Assembly: GCA_029251165.1 (NCBI GenBank)
Contig: JAQXDW010000131.1
Span: 1 to 64,000, forward strand
Direction of reading: 5' to 3'
Length of the DNA: 64,000 nt
Source of the DNA: Myxococcota bacterium
Lineage (GTDB): Bacteria > Myxococcota_A > UBA796
How positions within the stretch are numbered: the stretch's first letter is position 1; each line of letters begins with the position of its first letter. Positions 32,747 to 41,093 of the stretch are shown piece after piece. A program made the translations under genes and the position numbers. The notes under the pieces were generated by a model, which saw only the letters and a program-made list of their open reading frames with translations, was not told the origin of the DNA and did no database searches.

Positions 32747-33223
32747 TGCGGTTCCTTGTAAAAGGAGAGGCCACCACTATTGCCCTCGTGAGGTAAAGTC
32801 GCGAGCACAATTTGAAGCGATGTGCGCGTGCTGACCGAGCACTCCAGCGCATCGACCCCGGCTCGTGCGTCGACGCAGCAGACACAGGTCAGCGACTGCA
32901 CCCCGCCCACATCTTCCCTGCCGTCTCTGTGGTGCGGCACCGCGACCGCGGATCAGATCGCACAGTCTGAGCGGATGTGAGCCCCATTGTCTCATGAGAA
33001 GCACACCGGATGGGCTGTGAGAGGAGACCGTGTGCACCCGCCCCACAAGGCTGACCACTCCGGAGCACCGATAAGCGCCTGCCTGACGAGACTGGCGAGT
33101 GAAATTGAATCAAACGAGCAAGAACTGAGATACGCATCTCGCCCCAAAATCCACAGCAGTAATTTCGACTTTAAGCAGTTTACGCTTGCTATACCGTTCA
33201 CGCTGTGGATAGCGTGTTTCATC
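32747..33223. other. 477-bp intergenic region upstream of the MarR gene
   Basis: No credible ORF. AT-rich at 33100-33220. It has a GAGAT-ACGC-ATCTC hairpin at 33127-33140 and the dyad at 33199-33216. A TATACC -10-like hexamer lies at 33190-33195 without a clear -35. Confidence 0.55.
33199..33216. promoter_or_regulatory. 18-bp dyad at the MarR gene start (operator candidate)
   Basis: CACGCT-GTGGAT-AGCGTG is a perfect 6-bp inverted repeat with a 6-nt centre, ending 7 bp before the ATG and just after a -10-like TATACC. MarR proteins usually repress themselves by binding such dyads. Confidence 0.45.
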
Positions 33224-33664
33224 ATGCAGCCAATCTCACCCCGTCCCGAGCGCTCCGCTGTGCTGCTGCTCTGGCAGCTTGCGCTCGCGTTTGAAGCCCG
33301 GCTCGCCACTGAGCTGGCGAGCATGGACCTCACCACCGCCTCGTTTCGCCTCATCGGTGAGGTAATGCTGGCATCGGATGGCCTCCGCACAGAAGAGCTG
33401 GCGCGCCGTCTCAAGGTGAGCCTCTCCACCCTCACGGCAACCGTCTCCCAGATGGTGATCTCGGATCTTCTCCTCATGAGTCCAGATCCTGCCGATCCGA
33501 GCCATCAGCTGGTGACCCTCAGCGCGCGCGCAGATCTCCTCCCGGGCATCGAGGTGCTGGCGCGTATCGAGGACGTGCTGCTGGCTGGCCTGAGCGGCGA
33601 AGATCAGCACGCGGCTCAGGATCTCCTGGCGATCCTCAACCAAAACCTCCAGCCCTCAGGGTAG
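33224..33664 (+). CDS. MarR-family-like transcriptional regulator
   Basis: 146 aa, the usual size. The winged helix is at ~40-100: FRLIGEVMLASDGLRTEELARRLKVSLSTLTATVSQMVISDLLL, where the second part is the recognition helix, followed by the wing (SPDPADPSHQLVTLS) and a C-terminal dimerisation helix. The ATG at 33224 follows the dyad at 33199-33216. The upstream in-frame stretch from 32987 is non-typical and not included. Divergent from the methyltransferase gene, so that gene is a possible target. Confidence 0.78.
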   Translation: MQPISPRPERSAVLLLWQLALAFEARLATELASMDLTTASFRLIGEVMLASDGLRTEELARRLKVSLSTLTATVSQMVISDLLLMSPDPADPSHQLVTLSARADLLPGIEVLARIEDVLLAGLSGEDQHAAQDLLAILNQNLQPSG

Positions 33665-33732
33665 ACCCACCAATAGACCCACCAGGTCAGCGGACAAGGT
33701 CATGCGGTCTCTGCTCGGGGTATACGAGGGTC

Positions 33733-34557
33733 ATGCTTGAACTCGCTGGGATTCGCGTCGACGCCATCAGCATCGGGGGGCTGCGGACCTGCATCCAGCT
33801 GCCGGGGATGAATCTGGCGTTCGACATGGGGTGCTGCCCCCCCTCCTCCGTGAGCCGCCGCACCGTGCTGTTCACCCACGCCCACACCGACCACATGGCC
33901 TCGGTCGTGCTGCACTGCGCGACCCGCGATCTCACCGGAATGAAGCCTCCGCACTACGTCATCCCGCCAGAGAATGCCGAGGCATTCGGTGAGCTGTTTG
34001 CGGTCTGGCGAAGGCTCGATCGCTCCAGCCTGCCGTGCAGCATCCACCCCGTCGGCCCCCGAGGAGAGTTCCCGCTCTCAAAAGGCCTCATCGCGCGGCC
34101 GGTGCGGGCCTACCATCGGGTCGCAGCCCAAGGCTACGTCATCAGCCAGCGCAAGAAGAAGCTGAAGGCTCAGTGGCAGGGAAAGAGCCACACAGAGATC
34201 CGAGATGCGCGGCTCTCCGGAGTGGAGATCACCGACAGCGTGGAGAGCATCGAGGTGGCGTTCACCGGAGACTCCCGGATCGAGATCCTCGACAAGAACC
34301 CGGAGATGTACAAGGCGAAGCTTCTGATGATGGAGGTGACCTTCATCGATGAGAAGGTCCCGGTGGAGCGCGCACGCAGCCAGGGACACATCCACCTCGA
34401 TGAGGTCATTGCCCGGGCGGATCGCTTCGAGAACGAGGCAATCCTGTTTACCCACCTCTCGGCTCGCTACGATGCTCGGCGCGCGGAGGAGGTCATCCAG
34501 GCGAGGCTCCCGGAGCACCTCGCCAGCAGGGTGACCCTGCTGCACCCACCGACTTAG
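33733..34557 (+). CDS. RNase Z-like metallo-beta-lactamase-fold hydrolase
   Basis: 274 aa. Metal motif HAHTDH (~49-54), then the ARPVRAYHRVAAQGYVI segment, FTGDSRIEI (GDS motif), MMEVTFID and FTHLSARY. The SQGHIHLDEV block and overall order fit the RNase Z/ElaC branch, though the tRNA-clamping exosite is not obvious. Cytosolic. Could process tRNA 3' ends or act on another phosphodiester. Followed by a good terminator at 34695-34730. Confidence 0.82.
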   Translation: MLELAGIRVDAISIGGLRTCIQLPGMNLAFDMGCCPPSSVSRRTVLFTHAHTDHMASVVLHCATRDLTGMKPPHYVIPPENAEAFGELFAVWRRLDRSSLPCSIHPVGPRGEFPLSKGLIARPVRAYHRVAAQGYVISQRKKKLKAQWQGKSHTEIRDARLSGVEITDSVESIEVAFTGDSRIEILDKNPEMYKAKLLMMEVTFIDEKVPVERARSQGHIHLDEVIARADRFENEAILFTHLSARYDARRAEEVIQARLPEHLASRVTLLHPPT

Positions 34558-34627
34558 CGCGGTGTAAGCCTTACAGAAACATACCGCGCCCTCATGTTTA
34601 TCCAGTAGTGTCCGTCTTCAGAAACAA

Positions 34628-34670
34628 CAGTTGACAACAACAACTGCTGACAACAACCGCTGACAACAAC
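34628..34670. repeat. TGACAACAAC short direct repeats
   Basis: TGACAACAAC occurs at 34632-34641, 34648-34657 and 34661-34670. The first overlaps an inverted repeat CAGTTG-acaacaa-CAACTG (34628-34646). AT/AC-rich, in the 3' region between convergent genes. Confidence 0.6.
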
Positions 34671-34694
34671 CGACATACTACCTACACTTCCGCA

Positions 34695-34730
34695 GGTCGG
34701 GGTCTGCAAAGACTCCGGCCTGTTTGTCTT
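34695..34730 (+). terminator. Intrinsic terminator of the MBL hydrolase gene
   Basis: An 11-bp stem (two wobble pairs) closed by a GCAA tetraloop, 34695-34720, followed by TGTTTGTCTT. It separates convergent genes. Confidence 0.7.
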
Positions 34731-35626
34731 CAGTCCGCCCCGGAGAGCAGCCTGAGGAGCGCAGATGTCAGCAGGGAATCGTCCGGCTCCAGTCCACCGT
34801 CGACGGCACCCGTCGTGAGCTTCTCGGTGGTGGTCGGCAAGGATAGGGGTCGGCCATTGTAGGTGACCTCTGGGACCGCAGCGGCGCTGTCGATGCAGGC
34901 AAAGGTGTGCGCGATCCGTCCGCCCAGCGCATGATCGGGCAGGCCCTGAAAGCGCCAGTAGGGCACGGTGACCCCACCGATGAGCCCCGCAGGCTCTCGG
35001 GCATCCCACCATGCTGCGGTGTCGTCGACCTGCTCGGCATATGCTCGAAGCGCATCGGGTCCGATCCCCACTGCATACGCCAGGTCTTCCTCCAGCCAGC
35101 CGGGTCCCTCGTAGTCGAGCCAGGCGAGGACCGCGAGGTCGTCGTGGCGCGACAACGCCCCGGCGGCCATGGCCGCACCAAACGAGCGCGAGAACAGCAC
35201 CACCGCGTCTGGATCGACCCGCTCGCGGGCCGCCACCCACCGGGTGAGCGCGGCGAGGTCGTCCTGCCCGGTGGGACCATTGGCGTCCTCCGCTCCCTCA
35301 GAGTCTCCCCGACCGCGAGGGTCAAACGCCACGACTGTCAGCCCGGCATCCACCAGGGCATCCGACTGATCCGTCTCCAGCAGCGGGAGTCCCGACTGGA
35401 GGCCGCCAGGGATGATCACGACCGCGCCGCTGCAGCCTCCCCGTGGCTCTCGCATGGTCACCGCCAGGGCAACACCATCGTCCATGACCAGCGCACCGCT
35501 CCAGCGCTGGGAGCGCTCCTGCGCTGACCCTGCGGCATCACAGCCATCCTCCGGCCATGTGGTCGGAGGATGCTCGGTCGCGGTGCAGCCCAGAGCGGCT
35601 GCGCAGCCCAGGAGGAGGAAGCGCAC
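34730..35626 (-). CDS. Alpha/beta-hydrolase lipoprotein
   Basis: 298 aa with an N-terminal lipoprotein-type signal (MRFLLLGCAAALGC). Hydrolase fold: VVIIPGGLQSG oxyanion region, TVVAFDPRGRGDSEG, nucleophile elbow LFSRSFGAAMAAG. The elbow is S-x-S-x-G rather than the usual G-x-S-x-G. A WRFQGLPDHALGG segment may carry the acid and a late FACID region the rest. GTG start at 35626; its ribosome site is unusually close. It starts 17 bp after the stop of the MopE/FG-GAP gene, so it is its downstream partner. Confidence 0.8.
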   Translation of the reverse strand: MRFLLLGCAAALGCTATEHPPTTWPEDGCDAAGSAQERSQRWSGALVMDDGVALAVTMREPRGGCSGAVVIIPGGLQSGLPLLETDQSDALVDAGLTVVAFDPRGRGDSEGAEDANGPTGQDDLAALTRWVAARERVDPDAVVLFSRSFGAAMAAGALSRHDDLAVLAWLDYEGPGWLEEDLAYAVGIGPDALRAYAEQVDDTAAWWDAREPAGLIGGVTVPYWRFQGLPDHALGGRIAHTFACIDSAAAVPEVTYNGRPLSLPTTTEKLTTGAVDGGLEPDDSLLTSALLRLLSGAD

Positions 35627-35642
35627 CCTCCCAGGATAGTGC

Positions 35643-38408
35643 CTACAGCCCACCGCCGCCGAAGATGTACAGCCCGCCGACGTCGGTCTGGCTGATGCTG
35701 CCGTCTCCATCGTCGGCACCAGCGCCGATGATCATGTCCAGCTCGCCGTCGCCGTTGAGGTCACCAGGCCCCACAATGACCCGACCAAACTCGCCGTCCC
35801 CTTCGGTGTTTCCGGTGAACTTCGCATCACAGTCGCTGGCATCAAGTTCTCCGGTGACTGGACCATAGAACAGGTAGGCCGCACCGACGTTGCCGTCTGC
35901 GGTGACCGCACCGATCGCGATGTCGGCGCTGCCGTCGTCGTCAATGTCGCCGACCATTCCGACACCATCACCAAACTTGTCGTACTGGTTCTCACCGATG
36001 ATCTTGGCCGACTCGCTGAGCTGACCGTTGACGATGGCGTCACCGTAGATGATGTAGGCCGCCCCGTTGTTCGAGGAGGTGGAGGAAAGATTGAAGCCGG
36101 AGGCACCGACGAGGAAGTCATCATAGCCGTCGTCGTTGGAGTCTCCCGCGCCGGAGATGGAGACGCCGGCATTGTCGCCTTCGTTCTCACCGTAGAAGTA
36201 GGCACCAGCGGAGGCGATCTCAAGCACACCATAGTGCTCGGTGCCGTCACCGAGGATGACGTACGCCGTGCCAGCGTCTTCGTAGGTGTTGACGCCGATG
36301 GTGACGTCCTGTTCGTAGGCGCCGACACCGAAGTCATCCACGCCATCGCCGTTGAGATCACCGAGCCCCGAGAGGGTCTCGCCGGTGCGATCGTCATCCG
36401 CGATGCCCTCCCAGTGGGCGTAGCCGCCGGTCTCATTCTCGGCCTCGTCTTGCGGATAGACCTCGGCGTCATCAGAGAAGCGATCGTCTGAGCCGTAGAT
36501 GAGGGTTGCTGCGCCCTTGGCGGAAGAGATGCACGAGCCGATGAGGAGATCGTCGCGATTGTCGCCGTTGATGTCGCCGGCATTGGCCAGGGCACAGCCG
36601 AAGTTGCCCTCTGCCAAGGTGCCCGACAGCAAGCCCGCCGCATCGTCAGAGAGGTTGCTGTCTGTGCCGATGTCCTCAGCATCAGCGCTTCCATAGAAGA
36701 CATAGACCTGACCGGCATCGGAGAGCTCGCTCGTGCCGCTGCCCGAAGGGCTGACCTCCTGACCGTAGGCTGTGACGATCATCTCGTCGTAGCCATCACC
36801 GTCGAGGTCGGCAGCGGTCACGGCGTAGCCGGCAGCGTCGTCTTCGGCATCTCCCCAGAGGATGATCTCTGCATCGTCAGCGTCCATGCTGGTGTCGGAG
36901 AGCGGGCCAAAGAAGACATACGCGGCACCGCTGTCGTTGTTGTCGTCGTTGACGCCGCTGGCACCGACGATGAGGTCGTCGTCACCGTCTCCGTTGAAGT
37001 CACCCACTGCGATGGACCGGCCAAACTGATCGCCGTCCTCTGCGCTCCCCGAGGGCTTGCCAGAGAGCCCCTGTAGGGTGGTGTCGGCATCGGAGTAAGC
37101 AAGCTCATCTTCCAGCGCACAGGGCGTGGGAGAGTCGTCGCAGTTGTTGTCCTTGCCGTCATCGCAGACCTCTTCGAGGCCGGGGTTGATCTCGTCGTCG
37201 AGGTCGTTGCAGTCCAGGCTGCTGTCGTCGGAGCGGACGTAGCCGGTGGGCTGGTTGCACTGCGCAAGGCTGAAGTTGCTGGTGCCGTAGCTGTCGCTGT
37301 CCGCGTCGATGTACCACAAGACGTCCACACCGCTGGCGTCGACATACAGGACGATGCTGTCGTCGTCGTCGATGTCGCTGTCGCAGTCGTTGTCGACCTC
37401 GTCACAGACCTCGGTGGCGCCAGGGTTGATGTTGGCGTCGAGGTCGTTGCAGTCGTCGCTGGTCTCGACGTAGCTGGTCGGCGCAGTGCAGGCGACGGTC
37501 GAGAATGTGGTGCCGCCATAGCCGTCGCCATCGGAGTCGCCATACCAGGTGATGGCATCAGTCGCCTCCACCTCGTCCACCTCGTCGTTGCAGTCGTTGT
37601 CCTGCCCGTCGCAGATCTCGATGCCGTCGGGATTGATGGAGCCATCGAGATCGTTGCAGTCGTCAGAGTTGGAGACGTAGGGCTTCTTCTCGTCTTCCTC
37701 GTCTTTCTCGTCTTCATCGAGCTCTGAATTGCAGCTGGTCCTGGCCACGCTCAGGTCTCCGTAGCCGTCTTCATCCGCATCGAGGTACCAGACAGAAGCG
37801 TCGATGGCGTAGTCATCATCGGGCTGTCCGGTGCAGTCGTTGTCCAGGCCGTCGCAGACCTCGACCGCATAGGGTGAGATCATCGGGTCGGTGTCGTCGC
37901 AGTCGCCGCTAACGGTGACGTACACGCCGCTCTCGTTGGGATCGATCGGAGGACTCTCTAGGCATCCCTGGACTGACGGCTCGTTCTGGCCCACGCCATC
38001 GCCATCACCGTCGAAGTAAAAGGTCGTCTGGACGTTCTCGTCGATGGCGTCGTCGCAGTCGTTGTCCAGCCCGTCGCAGACGTCATCCTCTCCAGGATTG
38101 ACCGCGGCATTGTAGTCATCGCAGTCGCCGAGGTTGCCGGCGTAGCCATCGGGAATGTCGCAGTCCTCAGTGGTCAGGGCCTCGATCCCGTAGCCGTCGC
38201 CGTCTGCGTCAAGAAAGTACGTCTTAAGTACATTCTCATCGACTTCAGTATCGCAGTCGTTGTCCAGCCCGTCACAGATCTCGGTGGCATTTGGATACAC
38301 CAGCGGATTGGTGTCGTCACAGTCCACGTCTTCCATGACACCGTCGTTGTCGGTGTCCACACCGCAACCAGTAGCCAGCAGCAAGCCAAGCGCGAGTCCC
38401 AGTCTCAT
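35643..38408 (-). CDS. MopE-motif / FG-GAP beta-propeller lipoprotein (large)
   Basis: 921 aa, lipobox LLATGC (Cys15). Residues ~20-440 hold six MopE-type repeats of the form DCDDxN...CDGLDNDCD with paired cysteines and interspersed YFLDADGDGYG-type calcium loops. Residues ~470-920 contain seven FG-GAP blades (VGDFNGDGDDDLIVGAS, ADLDGDGYDEMIV, GDINGDNRDDLLIG, GDLNGDGVDDFGVG, GDSNDDGYDDFLVG, GDIDDDGSADIAIG, GDLNGDGELDMIIG). The start at 38408 has GGAGG 6 nt upstream. Same architecture as the lipoprotein at 1413-3350. It follows lpxD by 34 bp. Confidence 0.88.
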   Translation of the reverse strand: MRLGLALGLLLATGCGVDTDNDGVMEDVDCDDTNPLVYPNATEICDGLDNDCDTEVDENVLKTYFLDADGDGYGIEALTTEDCDIPDGYAGNLGDCDDYNAAVNPGEDDVCDGLDNDCDDAIDENVQTTFYFDGDGDGVGQNEPSVQGCLESPPIDPNESGVYVTVSGDCDDTDPMISPYAVEVCDGLDNDCTGQPDDDYAIDASVWYLDADEDGYGDLSVARTSCNSELDEDEKDEEDEKKPYVSNSDDCNDLDGSINPDGIEICDGQDNDCNDEVDEVEATDAITWYGDSDGDGYGGTTFSTVACTAPTSYVETSDDCNDLDANINPGATEVCDEVDNDCDSDIDDDDSIVLYVDASGVDVLWYIDADSDSYGTSNFSLAQCNQPTGYVRSDDSSLDCNDLDDEINPGLEEVCDDGKDNNCDDSPTPCALEDELAYSDADTTLQGLSGKPSGSAEDGDQFGRSIAVGDFNGDGDDDLIVGASGVNDDNNDSGAAYVFFGPLSDTSMDADDAEIILWGDAEDDAAGYAVTAADLDGDGYDEMIVTAYGQEVSPSGSGTSELSDAGQVYVFYGSADAEDIGTDSNLSDDAAGLLSGTLAEGNFGCALANAGDINGDNRDDLLIGSCISSAKGAATLIYGSDDRFSDDAEVYPQDEAENETGGYAHWEGIADDDRTGETLSGLGDLNGDGVDDFGVGAYEQDVTIGVNTYEDAGTAYVILGDGTEHYGVLEIASAGAYFYGENEGDNAGVSISGAGDSNDDGYDDFLVGASGFNLSSTSSNNGAAYIIYGDAIVNGQLSESAKIIGENQYDKFGDGVGMVGDIDDDGSADIAIGAVTADGNVGAAYLFYGPVTGELDASDCDAKFTGNTEGDGEFGRVIVGPGDLNGDGELDMIIGAGADDGDGSISQTDVGGLYIFGGGGL

Positions 38409-38442
38409 CGGACGCCTCCGTAATTGTCGAAACAAGAGCATA

Positions 38443-39435
38443 TCAGGGGTGCTCCTGCTCTGGGGGTGGTTCGCCTGAGAGGCCATTCCCACCGCTTTTC
38501 TTTTCTGTGAGTTGATCCACTGTGTGGCGCAGCCGCTGGAGCATCCGCCACATCTCTGGCAGGCGACGGCTGACCGCCATCATCCGGCGAGTGAGGCGAA
38601 TGGGTGCCGCCGGGACACCCAGGTATGCCTGGCCACCCGCGAGTCGGCCATGTGCCGCCGCCCGCGCACCGAGCTGTGCTCCGGGTCCGATCTCGCAGTG
38701 ATCCGCCACTCCGACCTGTCCACCGAGGAGCACAAAGTCTCCGATGGTGCAGCTGCCCGAGATTCCGGTCTGTGCGGCCGCGATCACCCCGCGACCGAGC
38801 TGGCTGTTGTGCCCGACATGGACCAGATTGTCGAGCTTGACGCCATCTCCGATGCGGGTCTCGGTGAGGAACGCCCGATCGATGGTCGCTCCGGCACCGA
38901 CCTCAACCTCATCTCCGATCACCACCCGCCCGACCTGAGGTACCTTGAGGATGCCGTCAGCTGTGGGGTGGTAGGAGAAGCCATCCGCACCGATCACTGC
39001 ACCGGCATGAATACGGCATCGGCGGCCGACAATGGTTCTCGGATAGAGGACGGCGTTGGGGAAGATGATCGTGTTCTCGCCGATCTCACAGTCCGCACCG
39101 ACCACTGCTCCTGGGTAGATCACCGCACCCACACCCAGCCGCGCCGAGGGATCGACGTGCGCACCGGGATGAACACCGCTTGGGTGCATCTCGGGAAACA
39201 GGTGGCGCAGCAGGGTGATAAACGCCGCCTTCGGATCGCCAACGACCACGCAGCAGCGCCCCTCAATGGGCTCACCGACCAGCAGCACTCCAGCCGCGCA
39301 GTCCTCTGGCACTGCTCTCTCGGCATAGGCTGCATGCTCAGGACCTGCACCTGTCAGAGGCGCGACGGTCTCAAAGTGCCCGTCCGGGCCAGCATGGACC
39401 CCTCCGACCAGCACGGCCAGCGCAGCGGCATCCAT
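38443..39435 (-). CDS. lpxD: UDP-3-O-acylglucosamine N-acyltransferase
   Basis: 330 aa. Third step of lipid A synthesis. The C-terminal two thirds is a left-handed beta-helix of hexapeptide repeats (IYPGAVVGADCEIGENTIIFPNAV), with the catalytic-type LDNLVHVGHNSQLG segment and GADGFSYHP. The presence of lpxD shows a lipopolysaccharide outer membrane. No lpxA, lpxB or fabZ is adjacent; the upstream gene is a (DT)n lipoprotein whose stop overlaps the start (TGATG). An in-frame GTG at 39438 is an alternative start. Confidence 0.95.
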   Translation of the reverse strand: MDAAALAVLVGGVHAGPDGHFETVAPLTGAGPEHAAYAERAVPEDCAAGVLLVGEPIEGRCCVVVGDPKAAFITLLRHLFPEMHPSGVHPGAHVDPSARLGVGAVIYPGAVVGADCEIGENTIIFPNAVLYPRTIVGRRCRIHAGAVIGADGFSYHPTADGILKVPQVGRVVIGDEVEVGAGATIDRAFLTETRIGDGVKLDNLVHVGHNSQLGRGVIAAAQTGISGSCTIGDFVLLGGQVGVADHCEIGPGAQLGARAAAHGRLAGGQAYLGVPAAPIRLTRRMMAVSRRLPEMWRMLQRLRHTVDQLTEKKSGGNGLSGEPPPEQEHP

Positions 39436-40805
39436 CACTCGGAAGTCATCGCCCAGTCTTCGGTAATATTACAGTTACTATCTTCATCGTCATTGTTTTG
39501 ATCAATATTGAGAAGCTCATATTCGAGCTCATTGAGAGACTTCCACCACACCCCATCTGTTCCGTAGCGAGCACGCCAGCCCGGCACACTCGCGAGGTTG
39601 TGGTACCACTCTGCGGCCCAGAGGTGGGTGGGATGGGCGAAGTGAAGCAGGACGACCATATAGTCATCTGAGCAGATGCCACCGCTTACTTCATCCTCGA
39701 AGGTCAGCAGCTCGTCGCCATCGTCGAAGTAGGCGATCGGAACCTCCACAGCGACCGCGATGTCCTGCTGGCAGCATTTCTCGAAGTCGCCGACATCTTC
39801 GATGTGCTCTGCGGGCACGTAGTGGTCCGCAGGGGGCACCCCGGTGATGTTGAGCAGCCAGTCATTCCCATCATCTTCGATGAAGGTCAGCTCGTCATAG
39901 GAGTCACCAAGATCCTCACCAGACAACCAGAGATAGGGGCGCAGCCCGATGTCGTAGTCGCTGTTGGTCCGACCAGTCTCGCTGCCGCCAATGGTGATGG
40001 AGTCGTTGCTGTCGAGGTTGGTCGTGATGTCAAAGGACAGTGCGGTGTCAGAGATGCTGATCACCGTGTCGTCGCCGTCCTGGAGTAGCTCAAAGGCCGT
40101 GGCAGTGGCCTCCTTGGAGAACAACGACCAGCCGGCATTGATCTCCATCGCATCGGCAATGCTGCTGCCCTCGCCCTCGATGTAGGCGATGACGGTGTCG
40201 CTGATGCCCACATACGCCAGCCCGCCGCTGAGTCCCCCGAAGAGGTCCTCCTCGCTGTAGTTCTCATCCTCGGTGTCGATGGTGTGCAGCGGGGACTCCA
40301 GCAGGGATATTTCTTTGCTGGCGCCCGTGTTCTCGTAGACCGTCGGCAAGTAGAGCGACCACGTTAGCGTGCCGAGATCCGGAGAGATGATGCTGAGGTC
40401 AGCGCTGTCCGGCGTGAACACTGCGGTGCTCACGGTGGCCTCGCAGTCAGTGAACGCGACGTTCATCACCTGCTCTTCGTAGTTGTAGTAGGTGATCGCC
40501 TCGTTGTTCAGCAGGGTCACTCCGCCGAAGGTCACCCGGGTCAGGGAGAGGAAGAGTCCATCCCGACAGTCTCCCTCGTCGACCCGGACCGTGATCGTGC
40601 TCACCGCGCTGCTGGGCTCATCGGTGTCGGTGTCGGTGTCGGTGTCCGTGTCCGTGTCGGCGTCCGTGTCCGTGTCGGTATCGGTATCGGTGTCCGTGTC
40701 CACGTCAGGCTCAGGGGAAATGGTTCCGGAGGTGCCGGTGCAGCCGAGTATGCTCAGCATGAAGAGCACGGCGGAGTCGCGAGCCAAGGAACGGGAGCCC
40801 ATCAT
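39435..40805 (-). CDS. Lipoprotein with poly(Asp-Thr) linker
   Basis: 456 aa. Lipobox LSILGC (Cys22), then SGTISPEPDV and an alternating Asp-Thr tract of about 25 residues (~35-63), a flexible stalk. The remainder (~65-456) is a beta-rich extracytoplasmic domain with paired Cys residues and a His-rich stretch VVLLHFAHPTHLWAAEWYHN. The Asp-Thr tract is encoded by hexanucleotide repeats (40621-40710), so its length may vary between strains without frameshift. GAGG lies 7 nt before the ATG. Overlaps lpxD by TGATG. Function unknown. Confidence 0.8.
   Translation of the reverse strand: MMGSRSLARDSAVLFMLSILGCTGTSGTISPEPDVDTDTDTDTDTDTDADTDTDTDTDTDTDEPSSAVSTITVRVDEGDCRDGLFLSLTRVTFGGVTLLNNEAITYYNYEEQVMNVAFTDCEATVSTAVFTPDSADLSIISPDLGTLTWSLYLPTVYENTGASKEISLLESPLHTIDTEDENYSEEDLFGGLSGGLAYVGISDTVIAYIEGEGSSIADAMEINAGWSLFSKEATATAFELLQDGDDTVISISDTALSFDITTNLDSNDSITIGGSETGRTNSDYDIGLRPYLWLSGEDLGDSYDELTFIEDDGNDWLLNITGVPPADHYVPAEHIEDVGDFEKCCQQDIAVAVEVPIAYFDDGDELLTFEDEVSGGICSDDYMVVLLHFAHPTHLWAAEWYHNLASVPGWRARYGTDGVWWKSLNELEYELLNIDQNNDDEDSNCNITEDWAMTSE
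40621..40710 (-). repeat. Hexanucleotide GACACC/GATACC-type tract
   Basis: Minus-strand GACAC(C/G)-like units repeat about 14 times, encoding Asp-Thr. Units vary mainly in the third codon base. Period 6, in frame. Confidence 0.75.
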
Positions 40806-41093
40806 CTTCCAGCCTCAGGCGAGATGTTTTTCATCAGAGCTGGAGGATACCGTAAGGCTCTGGCGATGCCATCTTATATGGATCTTATGCGAAAAGGGGA
40901 GCCGGCAGAGACAGGCTCTCAACAGACCTTGAGCTCGTGCAGCATCCGGTTTCTTTGCGGGCCAGCGCTGTTCTCTCGTAGGGCCAGCCTTCGAAGGCGT
41001 CATCGAGAATGAGGCAGATGGCGCGGAAGGAGAGACCGACGCTCCGCCAGCAGCATCACCAGCCCCGAGCGGGCCGCAGCACGCTGGCCGCGC
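40806..41093. other. Intergenic region, 288 bp
   Basis: No gene supported. Moderately AT-rich near 40820-40900. The short ORFs here lack coding character or ribosome sites. Confidence 0.45.
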
